Of a stretch of DNA of 64,000 nt, positions 36,744 through 45,752 are shown piece by piece. The notes under the pieces are model-generated. The model had not been told where the DNA came from. It worked only from the letters and a program-made list of their open reading frames with translations, and ran no database searches. A program made the translations under genes and the position numbers. Numbering within the stretch: position 1 is the stretch's first letter; each line of letters opens with the position of its first letter. Source of the DNA: Halieaceae bacterium (GTDB taxonomy: Bacteria > Pseudomonadota > Gammaproteobacteria > Pseudomonadales > Halieaceae); the NCBI GenBank assembly GCA_902520195.1, contig CABYND010000005.1:1-64000 (forward strand), written 5' to 3'.

Positions 36744-39048
36744 AAGAAAGCAACACTTTTTCTGGTGTCGCGGGCACAGGCAGATGTGGACTCACTCTGT
36801 AGTCCTCTAGGCTGGCTATCGCATGACGAAGCGCTGCCCAGACAGAGATACCCAGCATGAGTGGCGGTTCACCCACTGCCTTCGAATGAAATATTGTGGC
36901 TTCAATATTAGGGCTGTCCGGCAACAGCTCGACATTAAATTCTACAGGTGTATCGCCGACGCCCGGGATTTTATAGTTAGCCGGCCCATCTGTCAGGAGC
37001 CTGCCTTCGTCGTCCCAAACCAATTCTTCGTTGGTCACCCACCCCATCCCCTGAATAAATCCTCCCTCGATCTGACCCAAATCTAAGGCGGGGTTCAGTG
37101 ACTCGCCTACATCATGGCAGATGTCGACCCTATGAACTTTGTATTCTCCAGTAAGGGTGTCGACAATGACTTCCGATACTGCCGCACCATAGGCAAAGTA
37201 ATAGAAGGGTCGCCCGCGTGCGAGGCTTCTATCATAGTGAATCTTGGGAGTACGGTAATAGCCGACCGCTGACAGCGATACTCTATTGACGTACGCGAGG
37301 CGCGCTAATTCTGCGAAGGTGAGTGTATGACCACCTATATGAATATGTCCGCTGGCGAATTGAACGGCAGAGGTATCAACAGCGAAGTGTTTTGCCGCAA
37401 ATTCGCTTAAGCGGTGTTTTAGAGTTTCAGCGGCTTGCTTTGCGGCCATGCCGTTTAGGTCAGAGCCTGACGAAGCAGCTGTCGGGGAAGTATTTGGTAC
37501 CTTGTCAGTGCGAGTGGCAGTGCAGCTGATGTCCCCTACGTCAACTTGCAATGTAGTCGCGACAATCTGGACAACCTTGGTGTACAGCCCCTGACCCATC
37601 TCGGTGCCGCCATGATTTAGTTGCACACTCCCGTCTGTGTAAACATGAAGCAGCGCGCCAGCTTGATTAAGGTGCGTGACGGTAAAGGAAATGCCGAACT
37701 TAACAGGAGTGATAGCGATGCCGCGTTTTAATACGGCACTCGTTTTGTTGAATTGATGAATTTCATTTTTGCGTTTGTGATACTCGCTGTTGATGATCAG
37801 GCGGGCCACCAGCGGTTGAATGATATGCTGCTCGATGCGTTGACCATAGTGGGTTGTGTCCCTGTTATCCGAGGGCCGATAGAAATTCCTCTGCCTAACC
37901 ACAAGTGGGTCTAAGCCTGTAGCACTGGCTATTTCTTCAATAACATTCTCAATTGCTAGGATCCCCTGAGGTCCACCGAAGCCACGGAAAGCGGTATTGG
38001 AAACTTTATTGGTTTTGACGCGATATCCTCTGACCGTTACTGAAGCAAGGTAGTAGCAGTTATCGATATGGAACATTGCGCGGTCCACGATAGCGTCGGA
38101 CAGGTCGGGAGACATGCCACAGTCGCCAAATAAATCTATTTCTAGACCTAGTATCTCCCCACTTGGTGAAAAGCCGACTTTGTACTTTGAAAGGAAGGGG
38201 TGACGTTTTCCAGTCAATATGAAATCCTCAGCCCTCGACAGCTTGAGACGCACTGGCCGCGACGTCTTATTTGCGAGAAGGGCAGCTAGGCATGCCCATT
38301 GATTGGCATTGGTTTCCTTGCCTCCAAACGCTCCGCCCATCCTTCTGACTTGCACCGTGACATGCGAAAGGGGGATGTTGAGAACTTCAGCCACTAGTTT
38401 TTGGCCTTCCGAAGGATGTTGGGTTGAGGAATACACGAGCATTTTCCCGTCCTCATCTGGAATGGCGAGCGACACCTGTCCTTCGAGATACATTTGCTCT
38501 TGCCCGCCACTTTGAAACGCGCCCTCCAGCTTCATGGGTGCCTCGGCTATGGCCGCATTTGCGTCTCCACGCCGCTGGCAATGCATAGGCCTCACGTAGC
38601 TCTCCAGCTCATGTCCTGTCTGGCTGTCTAAAACGGCGGGCAACATTTCGTATTCAATTTCAGCAAGCCGTGCTGCGCGGCGAGCGGCCTTGTTGCTGAC
38701 AGCTGCAACTGCAAACAGGATTTGACCCCGGAATTCGACGGTGTCGCTTGCAAGCAGCGGGTCGCCTGGGTAAACCGGGCCAATGTCTGATGAGCCGGGT
38801 ATGTCACTTGCTGTCAAAACACACACTACACCGGGAGCATTACGCACTGCATCAAGGTTCAAATTTTTGATCCGGGCGTGTGTAGCTTGAGACAGTCCAA
38901 CATATGCGTGAAGTGCACTCGCTGGAGTGCCTATATCATCAGTGTAAAGAGCTTCTCCTGTTACATGTAACTTGGCGCTCTCATGAGGAAGCGGCTCACC
39001 AGTTTGAGGTTTAGACGTTCGAGCTGTTATTTTTGCTGGCTCAACCAT
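36721..39048 (-). CDS. xdhB: xanthine dehydrogenase molybdopterin subunit
   Basis: GEALYTDDIGTPASALHAYVGLS, VRRMGGAFGGKETNANQ, NTAFRGFGGPQGI, GEPPLMLGISVWAALRHAI. Confidence 0.96.
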   Translation of the reverse strand: MVEPAKITARTSKPQTGEPLPHESAKLHVTGEALYTDDIGTPASALHAYVGLSQATHARIKNLNLDAVRNAPGVVCVLTASDIPGSSDIGPVYPGDPLLASDTVEFRGQILFAVAAVSNKAARRAARLAEIEYEMLPAVLDSQTGHELESYVRPMHCQRRGDANAAIAEAPMKLEGAFQSGGQEQMYLEGQVSLAIPDEDGKMLVYSSTQHPSEGQKLVAEVLNIPLSHVTVQVRRMGGAFGGKETNANQWACLAALLANKTSRPVRLKLSRAEDFILTGKRHPFLSKYKVGFSPSGEILGLEIDLFGDCGMSPDLSDAIVDRAMFHIDNCYYLASVTVRGYRVKTNKVSNTAFRGFGGPQGILAIENVIEEIASATGLDPLVVRQRNFYRPSDNRDTTHYGQRIEQHIIQPLVARLIINSEYHKRKNEIHQFNKTSAVLKRGIAITPVKFGISFTVTHLNQAGALLHVYTDGSVQLNHGGTEMGQGLYTKVVQIVATTLQVDVGDISCTATRTDKVPNTSPTAASSGSDLNGMAAKQAAETLKHRLSEFAAKHFAVDTSAVQFASGHIHIGGHTLTFAELARLAYVNRVSLSAVGYYRTPKIHYDRSLARGRPFYYFAYGAAVSEVIVDTLTGEYKVHRVDICHDVGESLNPALDLGQIEGGFIQGMGWVTNEELVWDDEGRLLTDGPANYKIPGVGDTPVEFNVELLPDSPNIEATIFHSKAVGEPPLMLGISVWAALRHAIASLEDYRVSPHLPVPATPEKVLLSCDGLRNE

Positions 39049-40480
39049 ATTCGGTGACTCTTAGCTCTGAGTCTGAGCATGTTTCCGCCAAAAAAGCTCT
39101 TCGCAGTAAATTGCTTGCGAGCCTTTTTCTGTATGTCGCGCTTGCCCTGAGGTCATCGATAGGCGAGAAGTCCTCTGAGAGAGCTAAGGCAGCCTTATCG
39201 ATTGTTTGAAGGTCAAAAGAAGACCCCTCCAACACTGATTCGCATGCCTTACCTCGGCTTGGTATTTCGGCCATGCCCCCGAAGGCAATTCTCACGTCAG
39301 CAAATCGATTATTTACCTTGCTCCAATGAGCCACCATGCACACTGCGGAGATGTCGTCCTCGAAACGCTTAGTAACTTTATAGGCTCTAACGGTCGCATC
39401 ATTGTGGTTGAAGGGGATGAATATCGATACGATAAATTCTCCGCTCTCAAGCGCTGTTTTTTTATATGAATGGAAAAACTCCCTGATTGGCAGAGTTCGT
39501 GTCGCGACGCCTTTTCGCAATTCAACACTTGCGCCAAGAGCTAATAGCACAGGTGGTGTGTCGCCAACTGGAGACGCATTAGCCACATTTCCACCTATGG
39601 TGGCTTGGTTTCGAATTTGCGGAGAACCGAATCGGAGCAGTAGCTCTTCTAGGGACGGCCAGTGCTGAAGTAGTAAAGGCGTTGCTTCGTTAAGTGTCGC
39701 AGCCGCGCCAATGCGAAGACCTCCACTTACAGCTCCACAAGTGTTCATTTCTTTCACCCTGCCCACGGAAATCAGTAATTCAGGTTCAGCAAGGCCTTGC
39801 GTGATCTCAAGGCTATAATCTGTGCTGCCGGCGACTAATCGCGCTTGGGGGGAACGCTCCAAGGCGGTTGCGACTTCCGCAATGTCAGTGCAGATCTTGA
39901 ACTCTCTGCCATCGGCGTCTTCCGTACTGTCAAATGGTTGTATGGCACGCAATTCCTTTAAAACCTCAAGCTCTAGAGAATCAAAGTGGTCTCCTCCAGA
40001 GTGCATGTTTATTAAGGAGCCTGCCGAGAGGATTGGTTTATAGCCTGTGCACCGGCAAAGGTTCCCAGACAGTGAGTGTAATAAAGCGTTTCTGCCTTGA
40101 TCAGCGCCAGATTTTGAATGTGCGAAGAGAGACATCACTATCCCGGGAGTGCAAAATCCGCATTGTGAGCCGTGCTCATCGATCATAGCCTGCTGGCAAA
40201 TATGCAAGTTTCCGCCGCACGCTAGATTTTCAATGGTCAGAAGCTGTTTGCCATGGATTGTGCCCAGCAAAGTTATGCACGCGTTGATACTTCGATAACG
40301 TAATTTGTTACCTTCCGTTTCCTCGGCTAATACCACAGTGCAAGCTCCACAATCTCCCGAGGCGCACCCTTCCTTTGTGCCGGTTCTGTGAAGTGTCTCG
40401 CGCAGGTACTCGAGGACAGTAGTTTCTGGGCACTGGTCGCTCGCTGTGTGCAAAGCCCCATCTAAAATAAAAGTGGTCAC
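39041..40480 (-). CDS. xdhA: xanthine dehydrogenase small subunit (2Fe-2S + FAD)
   Basis: GTKEGCASGDCGACTVVL, QCGFCTPGIVMSLFA, NLCRCTGYKPI, LVAGSTDYSLEI, TIGGNVANASPVGD. Confidence 0.96.
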   Translation of the reverse strand: MTTFILDGALHTASDQCPETTVLEYLRETLHRTGTKEGCASGDCGACTVVLAEETEGNKLRYRSINACITLLGTIHGKQLLTIENLACGGNLHICQQAMIDEHGSQCGFCTPGIVMSLFAHSKSGADQGRNALLHSLSGNLCRCTGYKPILSAGSLINMHSGGDHFDSLELEVLKELRAIQPFDSTEDADGREFKICTDIAEVATALERSPQARLVAGSTDYSLEITQGLAEPELLISVGRVKEMNTCGAVSGGLRIGAAATLNEATPLLLQHWPSLEELLLRFGSPQIRNQATIGGNVANASPVGDTPPVLLALGASVELRKGVATRTLPIREFFHSYKKTALESGEFIVSIFIPFNHNDATVRAYKVTKRFEDDISAVCMVAHWSKVNNRFADVRIAFGGMAEIPSRGKACESVLEGSSFDLQTIDKAALALSEDFSPIDDLRASATYRKRLASNLLRRAFLAETCSDSELRVTEYG

Positions 40481-40555
40481 GTAAACCTCAAAAACATAGC
40501 TTTAAAACTTTCAATATAGGTTCAGTCCCGTAATTCAGTCATGTGTTCACGCTGG

Positions 40556-41845
40556 TTAGGAAAACGCGAATTTAGTGGCAAAAATTGCCGTCAGAAACCA
40601 AGCTCCGCCGGTGACTTCGTGGTGTTTTCCCGAGACCACTTTAAATGTCACATAGCTAACAAAACCCAGGGCAATACCATCTGCTATTGAAAATGACAGC
40701 GGAATCATAATTATAGTGACCAGGGCGGGCAGCAGCTCGGCAGGATCACTCCAAGGCAAATTTTCCATTCCGTCCATCATGAGGAGTGCCACATAGACAA
40801 GGGCGCCTGCAGTAGCAAATGCTGGCACCATGCCAGCTAAGGGAGAAAGGAAAGTAGCGAGTAAAAATAGCAGGCCAACAATACAAGCGGTTAGGCCGGT
40901 GCGACCACCAGCTGAAACTCCAGCCGCGCTTTCCACGTAAGACGTGACTGGCGCACATCCAATTAGCGCACCAGCGACACTACTGGTGCTGTCTGCTCTT
41001 AGCGCCAGATCTAAATCTCGAATATTCCCTCTCTCATCCGCGATACCTGCCTTTGTTGCAACTCCCAATAGTGTCCCGGCTGTATCAAAAAGGTTCACAA
41101 AAAGGATGGAAAGAATAATGCTTACCATGCCGAGCTCGAGAGCGGATACGATATCCAGCTGCATGAATATCGGCGCTATCGTTGGTGGCGCTGAAAAAAT
41201 ACCCTCATAAGTGACAAGGCCTGATGCAAGGCCTAGCACAGTGATAGTCAATACGCCGATTAGGATTGCGCCAGGCACCTTTTTAATTGAGAGCCCCGTA
41301 ATAAGCAGAAAGCCGAATGCTGCCAAAATTGTGTCGACCGTTGTTAATTCCCCAAGTGTCAATAACGTTGAGGGATGGTCTGCGATAATCCCTCCGCTTT
41401 GGAGTCCAATCATTCCGATAAACAACCCAACCCCGGCTCCCATTCCGATCCGCAGGCTCATGGGAATGCTTCCAAGAATCCAAGCTCTTAGCGGGGTCAC
41501 ACTCATCACGACGAACAACACGCCTGCGATAAAAACGGCGCCTAAAGCCACGTTCCAGGAGTAACCCATTTCGGCAACGATGGTGTAAGTGAAAAAAGCA
41601 TTTAAGCCCATGCCCGGTGCAAGACCCACAGGCCAGTTTGCGTAGACGCCCATGACTAAGCAAGCCAATGCAGCGGCAACACAGGTGGCTACAAAACTTG
41701 CACCTTGGTCCATCCCCGCCGCTGCCATCATCTGCGGGTTTACGAAAATGATATAGGCCATGGTAATGAAAGTCGTGAACCCTGCACCGACCTCTCGCCA
41801 CAGAGTTGTATTGTTTTCCTTAAGCCTGAAAAAACTCTCTATCAC
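40556..41845 (-). CDS. NCS2 AzgA/GhxP-type purine permease
   Basis: REVGAGFTTFITMAYIIFVNPQMMAAAGMDQGA, APGMGLNAFFTYT, ESAAGVSAGGRTGLTAC. Confidence 0.92.
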   Translation of the reverse strand: MIESFFRLKENNTTLWREVGAGFTTFITMAYIIFVNPQMMAAAGMDQGASFVATCVAAALACLVMGVYANWPVGLAPGMGLNAFFTYTIVAEMGYSWNVALGAVFIAGVLFVVMSVTPLRAWILGSIPMSLRIGMGAGVGLFIGMIGLQSGGIIADHPSTLLTLGELTTVDTILAAFGFLLITGLSIKKVPGAILIGVLTITVLGLASGLVTYEGIFSAPPTIAPIFMQLDIVSALELGMVSIILSILFVNLFDTAGTLLGVATKAGIADERGNIRDLDLALRADSTSSVAGALIGCAPVTSYVESAAGVSAGGRTGLTACIVGLLFLLATFLSPLAGMVPAFATAGALVYVALLMMDGMENLPWSDPAELLPALVTIIMIPLSFSIADGIALGFVSYVTFKVVSGKHHEVTGGAWFLTAIFATKFAFS

Positions 41846-41861
41846 GTGCCAAGCCCCCCGA

Positions 41862-43226
41862 TCATCCCGCTTTAGTCAGCTGACGCGAGAGTTCTCTTTG
41901 TCTAGCTACTAATCTTTCGACATCCACCCCAATTACCTCCCGATCTTTTACTCTCCATTGCCCTCCAACCATTACGCAATCAGCTCGATGAGCTTGGCAA
42001 AGTAGCAGCGCCGCTAGTGGGTCATGACTGCCAGCAAAGTCAAGTTCATCCAATTTGAATAGTGTAAGATCTGCGCAGGCTCCAACCTCTAGTCTACCTA
42101 TATCCGTGCGGCCCAGAACTGACGCAGACCCTGACGTAGCCCACCTCAAAGCGTCTAAATGGGTGAAATTCTCAGAAGAATACCGAAGTTTTTGCAGGTA
42201 CATCGCTTGTCTGACCTCAGCTATCATGTTGCTGGAGTCGTTTGATGCGGAGCCGTCTACGCCAATACCCATTATTGCGCCAGCATGCTCCAGTTCTACT
42301 CCCCGGCAAATACCTGACCCCAGCAGCATATTTGAAGTTGGACAGTGAGTGATTCCTACTTTGGCAGAACCAAGCTGAGCGATTTCTTCCTGATTAAAGT
42401 GAATGCCATGTGCGACCCAAGTGCCGCTGTGCAGCCAGCCCACTTTTTCAAGATATTCCAGAGGCCGTAATCCAAACCTCTGCAGACAAAAAGTTTCCTC
42501 ATCTTGAGTCTCGGCGAGGTGCGTGTGTAGCCGAACATCCAGTTCTTTGGCTAATTCAGCCGTGCTCTTCATTAAATCCTGTGATACTGAAAACGGCGAG
42601 CAGGGTGCTAAGGCGATTTGGACAAGAGCGCCTGAACCTCTGTCATGGAACTTTTTTATCACTCTCTCTGAGTCTTCCATTATCGTTCTCGCACATTGAA
42701 CAGTCTGACTTGGCGGGAGACCTCCGTGTTCGCGGCCAAGTGACATAGACCCCCTCGCCAGTACGACTCGGCAACCTATGGCTTTTGCCGCTTCGACTTG
42801 GATATCGATTGCATTTTCGAGTTGATTTGAAAAGATGTAGTGGTGATCTGCGGTGGTAGTGCAGCCCGACTGAAGGAGTTCCACTAAAGCGACTTGTGAT
42901 GAGGAGCAAATCATCTCTGGGGTGAGCCGGGCCCAGACGGAATATAGGCTTGTTAGCCAATCAAAAAGCTTTTTGTTAATTGCTTCTGGCATTGCACGGG
43001 TCAGTGTTTGGTAGAAGTGATGGTGAGTGTTTACCAAACCAGGTAGTACAACATGTTGCCGAGCGTCAAAAACGGTATCGATTTGTCTTGAGGGTGATTG
43101 CCCCCGCCTCAAAATCTCTGTGATCACGCCGTTGGATACCACTATGCCCTCAGACGCGTCGGCCGTTGTGCCGTTGAATGTGGCGAGTGGCTGTTTGATC
43201 CAAAGGCGGTGTCTTCCACTTTTCAA
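41862..43226 (-). CDS. 8-oxoguanine deaminase-like amidohydrolase
   Basis: VVLPGLVNTHHHFYQTLTRAMPEA, LFDWLTSLYSVWARLTPE, THLAETQDEE, VGVDGSASNDSSNMIAEVRQAM. Confidence 0.8.
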   Translation of the reverse strand: MKSGRHRLWIKQPLATFNGTTADASEGIVVSNGVITEILRRGQSPSRQIDTVFDARQHVVLPGLVNTHHHFYQTLTRAMPEAINKKLFDWLTSLYSVWARLTPEMICSSSQVALVELLQSGCTTTADHHYIFSNQLENAIDIQVEAAKAIGCRVVLARGSMSLGREHGGLPPSQTVQCARTIMEDSERVIKKFHDRGSGALVQIALAPCSPFSVSQDLMKSTAELAKELDVRLHTHLAETQDEETFCLQRFGLRPLEYLEKVGWLHSGTWVAHGIHFNQEEIAQLGSAKVGITHCPTSNMLLGSGICRGVELEHAGAIMGIGVDGSASNDSSNMIAEVRQAMYLQKLRYSSENFTHLDALRWATSGSASVLGRTDIGRLEVGACADLTLFKLDELDFAGSHDPLAALLLCQAHRADCVMVGGQWRVKDREVIGVDVERLVARQRELSRQLTKAG

Positions 43227-43349
43227 GGGCTTAAACTCACTTTTAACGAAGCCGATTTCATTCTATCGGAGCCTACATCCAATGCTCAAAATCTGATCTC
43301 ACTCAACGCCCTAGTTTTAGCGCGCACTGCTAGCGCTCCGCCAACTCAC

Positions 43350-44699
43350 CTATTTCGATCTTGCCTTCACTGTCAGACGATCTGGCAACAACGCGTGTAA
43401 TAGAATCGCGGTGAGTCCTGCAGTTGCTGCAGCAGAGCCGAGTACGGTTTTAAGTAAGGTGGGCAGCCCATCGACGGCTCCAGGCACCAAGCTTGGGCCT
43501 AAGCCCAGGCCGAGCGAAATGCCGATGATCATGAGTTGTCGCCTGTTGAGTTCCAAGCTACCCAATATAGCCAGCCCCGTTGCGGCGACCGACCCAAACA
43601 TGAGCATCGTGGCACCTCCAATGACAGGTTTTGGTATCAGTTGCAGGATGTCACCCAAACTCTGAACGAGGCCCAGTATCATGAGCATACAGGCAACGTA
43701 AATGCCCACATGCCTGCTCGCTATGCCCGTTAGCTGGATGACGCCGTTATTTTGGCTGAAGGTTGTGTTAGGAAATGAGTTAATTGTGGCGGATATGAGG
43801 GAATTTATTCCGTCAGCTAAGACGCCTCGGCGGACTCGATCTAGGTAAGCACTACCGCGCACTGGTTGGTCGCAAATGGAGCAGTTCGCGGTGATGTCTC
43901 CTGCAGTTTCCACCGAGCTAATTAAAAAAATCACCGCTATTGGAATGAATGCCAGAGCGTCAAAATCAAGGCCGTATAAAAATGGGGTTGGCACCGATAC
44001 GTTTGTGCTCACGTGAAATTCAGATGGTGAGAGCTCACCCATCAACAAAGCCAAGATTAAGCCCACGATCAGCCCAGCAAGGATAGACGACAGTCTTACC
44101 CAATCATTATTGGAACAGTTCAAGACTATTACTGTCACGATCACTGCAAGGCCCAGGAACAAGTTAGCAGGGCTACCAAAGCTTTCAGCGGCAAGCCCAC
44201 CTGCTAAATCTGTCATGGCGACCTTAATTAGACTGACACCAATACTTGTCACCACAATGCCCGTAACGAGAGGTGTGATGAATTTCTTCAATTTTGGAAT
44301 AAACGGACTCAAGGCAATCTGCAAGACTGAACCTGCTATGCATAAACCGAAAATCAAACTCAGCAGGTCTGTCGAGGTACCTCCAGACTCTCTGACATAC
44401 AGCCCAATAGTTATGATTACTCCCACAAATGTGAAGCTAGTGCCTTGCAAGCAAAGCATTTTTGCTCCTATGCCAAAAGGTTGGGTGGCTTGAATCAATG
44501 TGCCGATACCCGAGGCAATTAGCGACATGCTGATCAGGTAAGAAATCTCAGCACCAAGGTCGAGCACGTCCCCAATAATGAGGGCGGGTGTTACTATGCC
44601 AACAAACGATGCTAGCAGGTGTTGAACGCCCGCAAACAGAGATTTTAGGGGAGGGGGGCGATCTTCAAGGGCGTAGATCAACTCTGAATTAATCGACAT
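43350..44699 (-). CDS. NCS2 uracil-xanthine type permease
   Basis: AGVQHLLASFVGIVTPALIIG, LCLQGTSFTFVGVIITIG, SINSFPNTTFSQNNGVIQLTG. Start at MSINSELIYAL. Confidence 0.9.
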   Translation of the reverse strand: MSINSELIYALEDRPPPLKSLFAGVQHLLASFVGIVTPALIIGDVLDLGAEISYLISMSLIASGIGTLIQATQPFGIGAKMLCLQGTSFTFVGVIITIGLYVRESGGTSTDLLSLIFGLCIAGSVLQIALSPFIPKLKKFITPLVTGIVVTSIGVSLIKVAMTDLAGGLAAESFGSPANLFLGLAVIVTVIVLNCSNNDWVRLSSILAGLIVGLILALLMGELSPSEFHVSTNVSVPTPFLYGLDFDALAFIPIAVIFLISSVETAGDITANCSICDQPVRGSAYLDRVRRGVLADGINSLISATINSFPNTTFSQNNGVIQLTGIASRHVGIYVACMLMILGLVQSLGDILQLIPKPVIGGATMLMFGSVAATGLAILGSLELNRRQLMIIGISLGLGLGPSLVPGAVDGLPTLLKTVLGSAAATAGLTAILLHALLPDRLTVKARSK

Positions 44700-44871
44700 T
44701 GCGAAATCACCGTCTAGTTCTCCCAATTCACTGCGGAGCGAGTTTTCGGCGCCTAATCAGATCGAAAGTCTGGACCAAGCCAATAAAAAAGTGTGGTTAG
44801 ATCGGCTCGTTAGGGCGGAACTGGTTCTCAAGTAGTGACCGAATCGGTTGTGGGCACAGGCCTCGTCCACA

Positions 44872-45588
44872 TCATCTTGTTGCAGGGTAGGAAAGCTTGT
44901 CAATCAAGTCGCCGTGTTGCGGAAAGTCTCTTTTCAACAAAGTGCTCGAGCCTAGCGTCATATCGTCGTAGTTGAAACTTGGGCTGACAGCTTCACTGAT
45001 CAAACCATAACCAAAAGCGCCATTTTCTTTTAGGAGTGAGGCTTTCCAGACGCCCCCTGGAACTACCAGCTGGAGCTGGTGACCATCTTCAATGTTGTGC
45101 CCGAGTGTCACCTCTTCCAGTACTCCGTCCGGATGTATCAAGAAATAAACGATTGCGTCACCCATGTGGAAAAAGTGAACAATGTCTGATTTGTTACGGT
45201 GGAAGTGTCCGACTGGTGATTCTGAGTTGAGGAGATAATAAATCGAGCTCATGGCCTTTCTGCCAAGAGAGGTCTCCCCCTCGCTGGCAGAGTAATCTGA
45301 TATGAAGGTGCGTCTGAAATAACCCCCCTCTATGTGCTTCACCAACCCTAAAGCCTTGATTACCGACTCGGATATAGATGAGGGAGCCCCGACCGCCGTC
45401 ATGTCTTCGGATGTTGATGCATGACTGAAGGTTGAGAGGACTATCGCCATCCAGAGCAGTGTGCGGGGTGGGCTGCTTCGAATGCGGCGAGGAGAAATTT
45501 GTCCACACCTTTCAGTTCGAATTCCGCCAGCACTCCCTTTGCTGCTCATACTTGCCCTTCGTTGCAATCTGCATAACTTAAACATCAC
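44872..45588 (-). CDS. cupin (DUF985-type) protein with N-terminal extension
   Basis: KHIEGGYFRRTFISDYS...SIYYLLNSESPVGHFHRNKSDIVHFFHMGDAIVYFLIHPDG...QLVVPGGVWKAS. Confidence 0.8.
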   Translation of the reverse strand: MMFKLCRLQRRASMSSKGSAGGIRTERCGQISPRRIRSSPPRTLLWMAIVLSTFSHASTSEDMTAVGAPSSISESVIKALGLVKHIEGGYFRRTFISDYSASEGETSLGRKAMSSIYYLLNSESPVGHFHRNKSDIVHFFHMGDAIVYFLIHPDGVLEEVTLGHNIEDGHQLQLVVPGGVWKASLLKENGAFGYGLISEAVSPSFNYDDMTLGSSTLLKRDFPQHGDLIDKLSYPATR

Positions 45589-45694
45589 CCCATTAAGGTG
45601 TACCGTTCTGCTTACGGCTAGCTGCCAGCTCTGGGCCTAGGCGATGTATAAGTGATAAGTGCTGCCCCTATGTTGATCAGAGAGCCTAAATCGT

Positions 45695-45726
45695 CATGAA
45701 ATCGAGCCAATTGGCTCGATCTCATG
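45695..45726. repeat. 32-bp inverted repeat (16-bp arms, one mismatch)
   Basis: CATGAAATCGAGCCAA|TTGGCTCGATCTCATG, with a perfect central 20-bp palindrome ATCGAGCCAATTGGCTCGAT. Confidence 0.8.
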
Positions 45727-45752
45727 ACCATCATGCTCACCACAAGCCCTGT

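Noticed and set aside
41283-41801. 172-aa minus-strand ORF
   Set aside because: Out-of-frame shadow of the AzgA-type permease gene.
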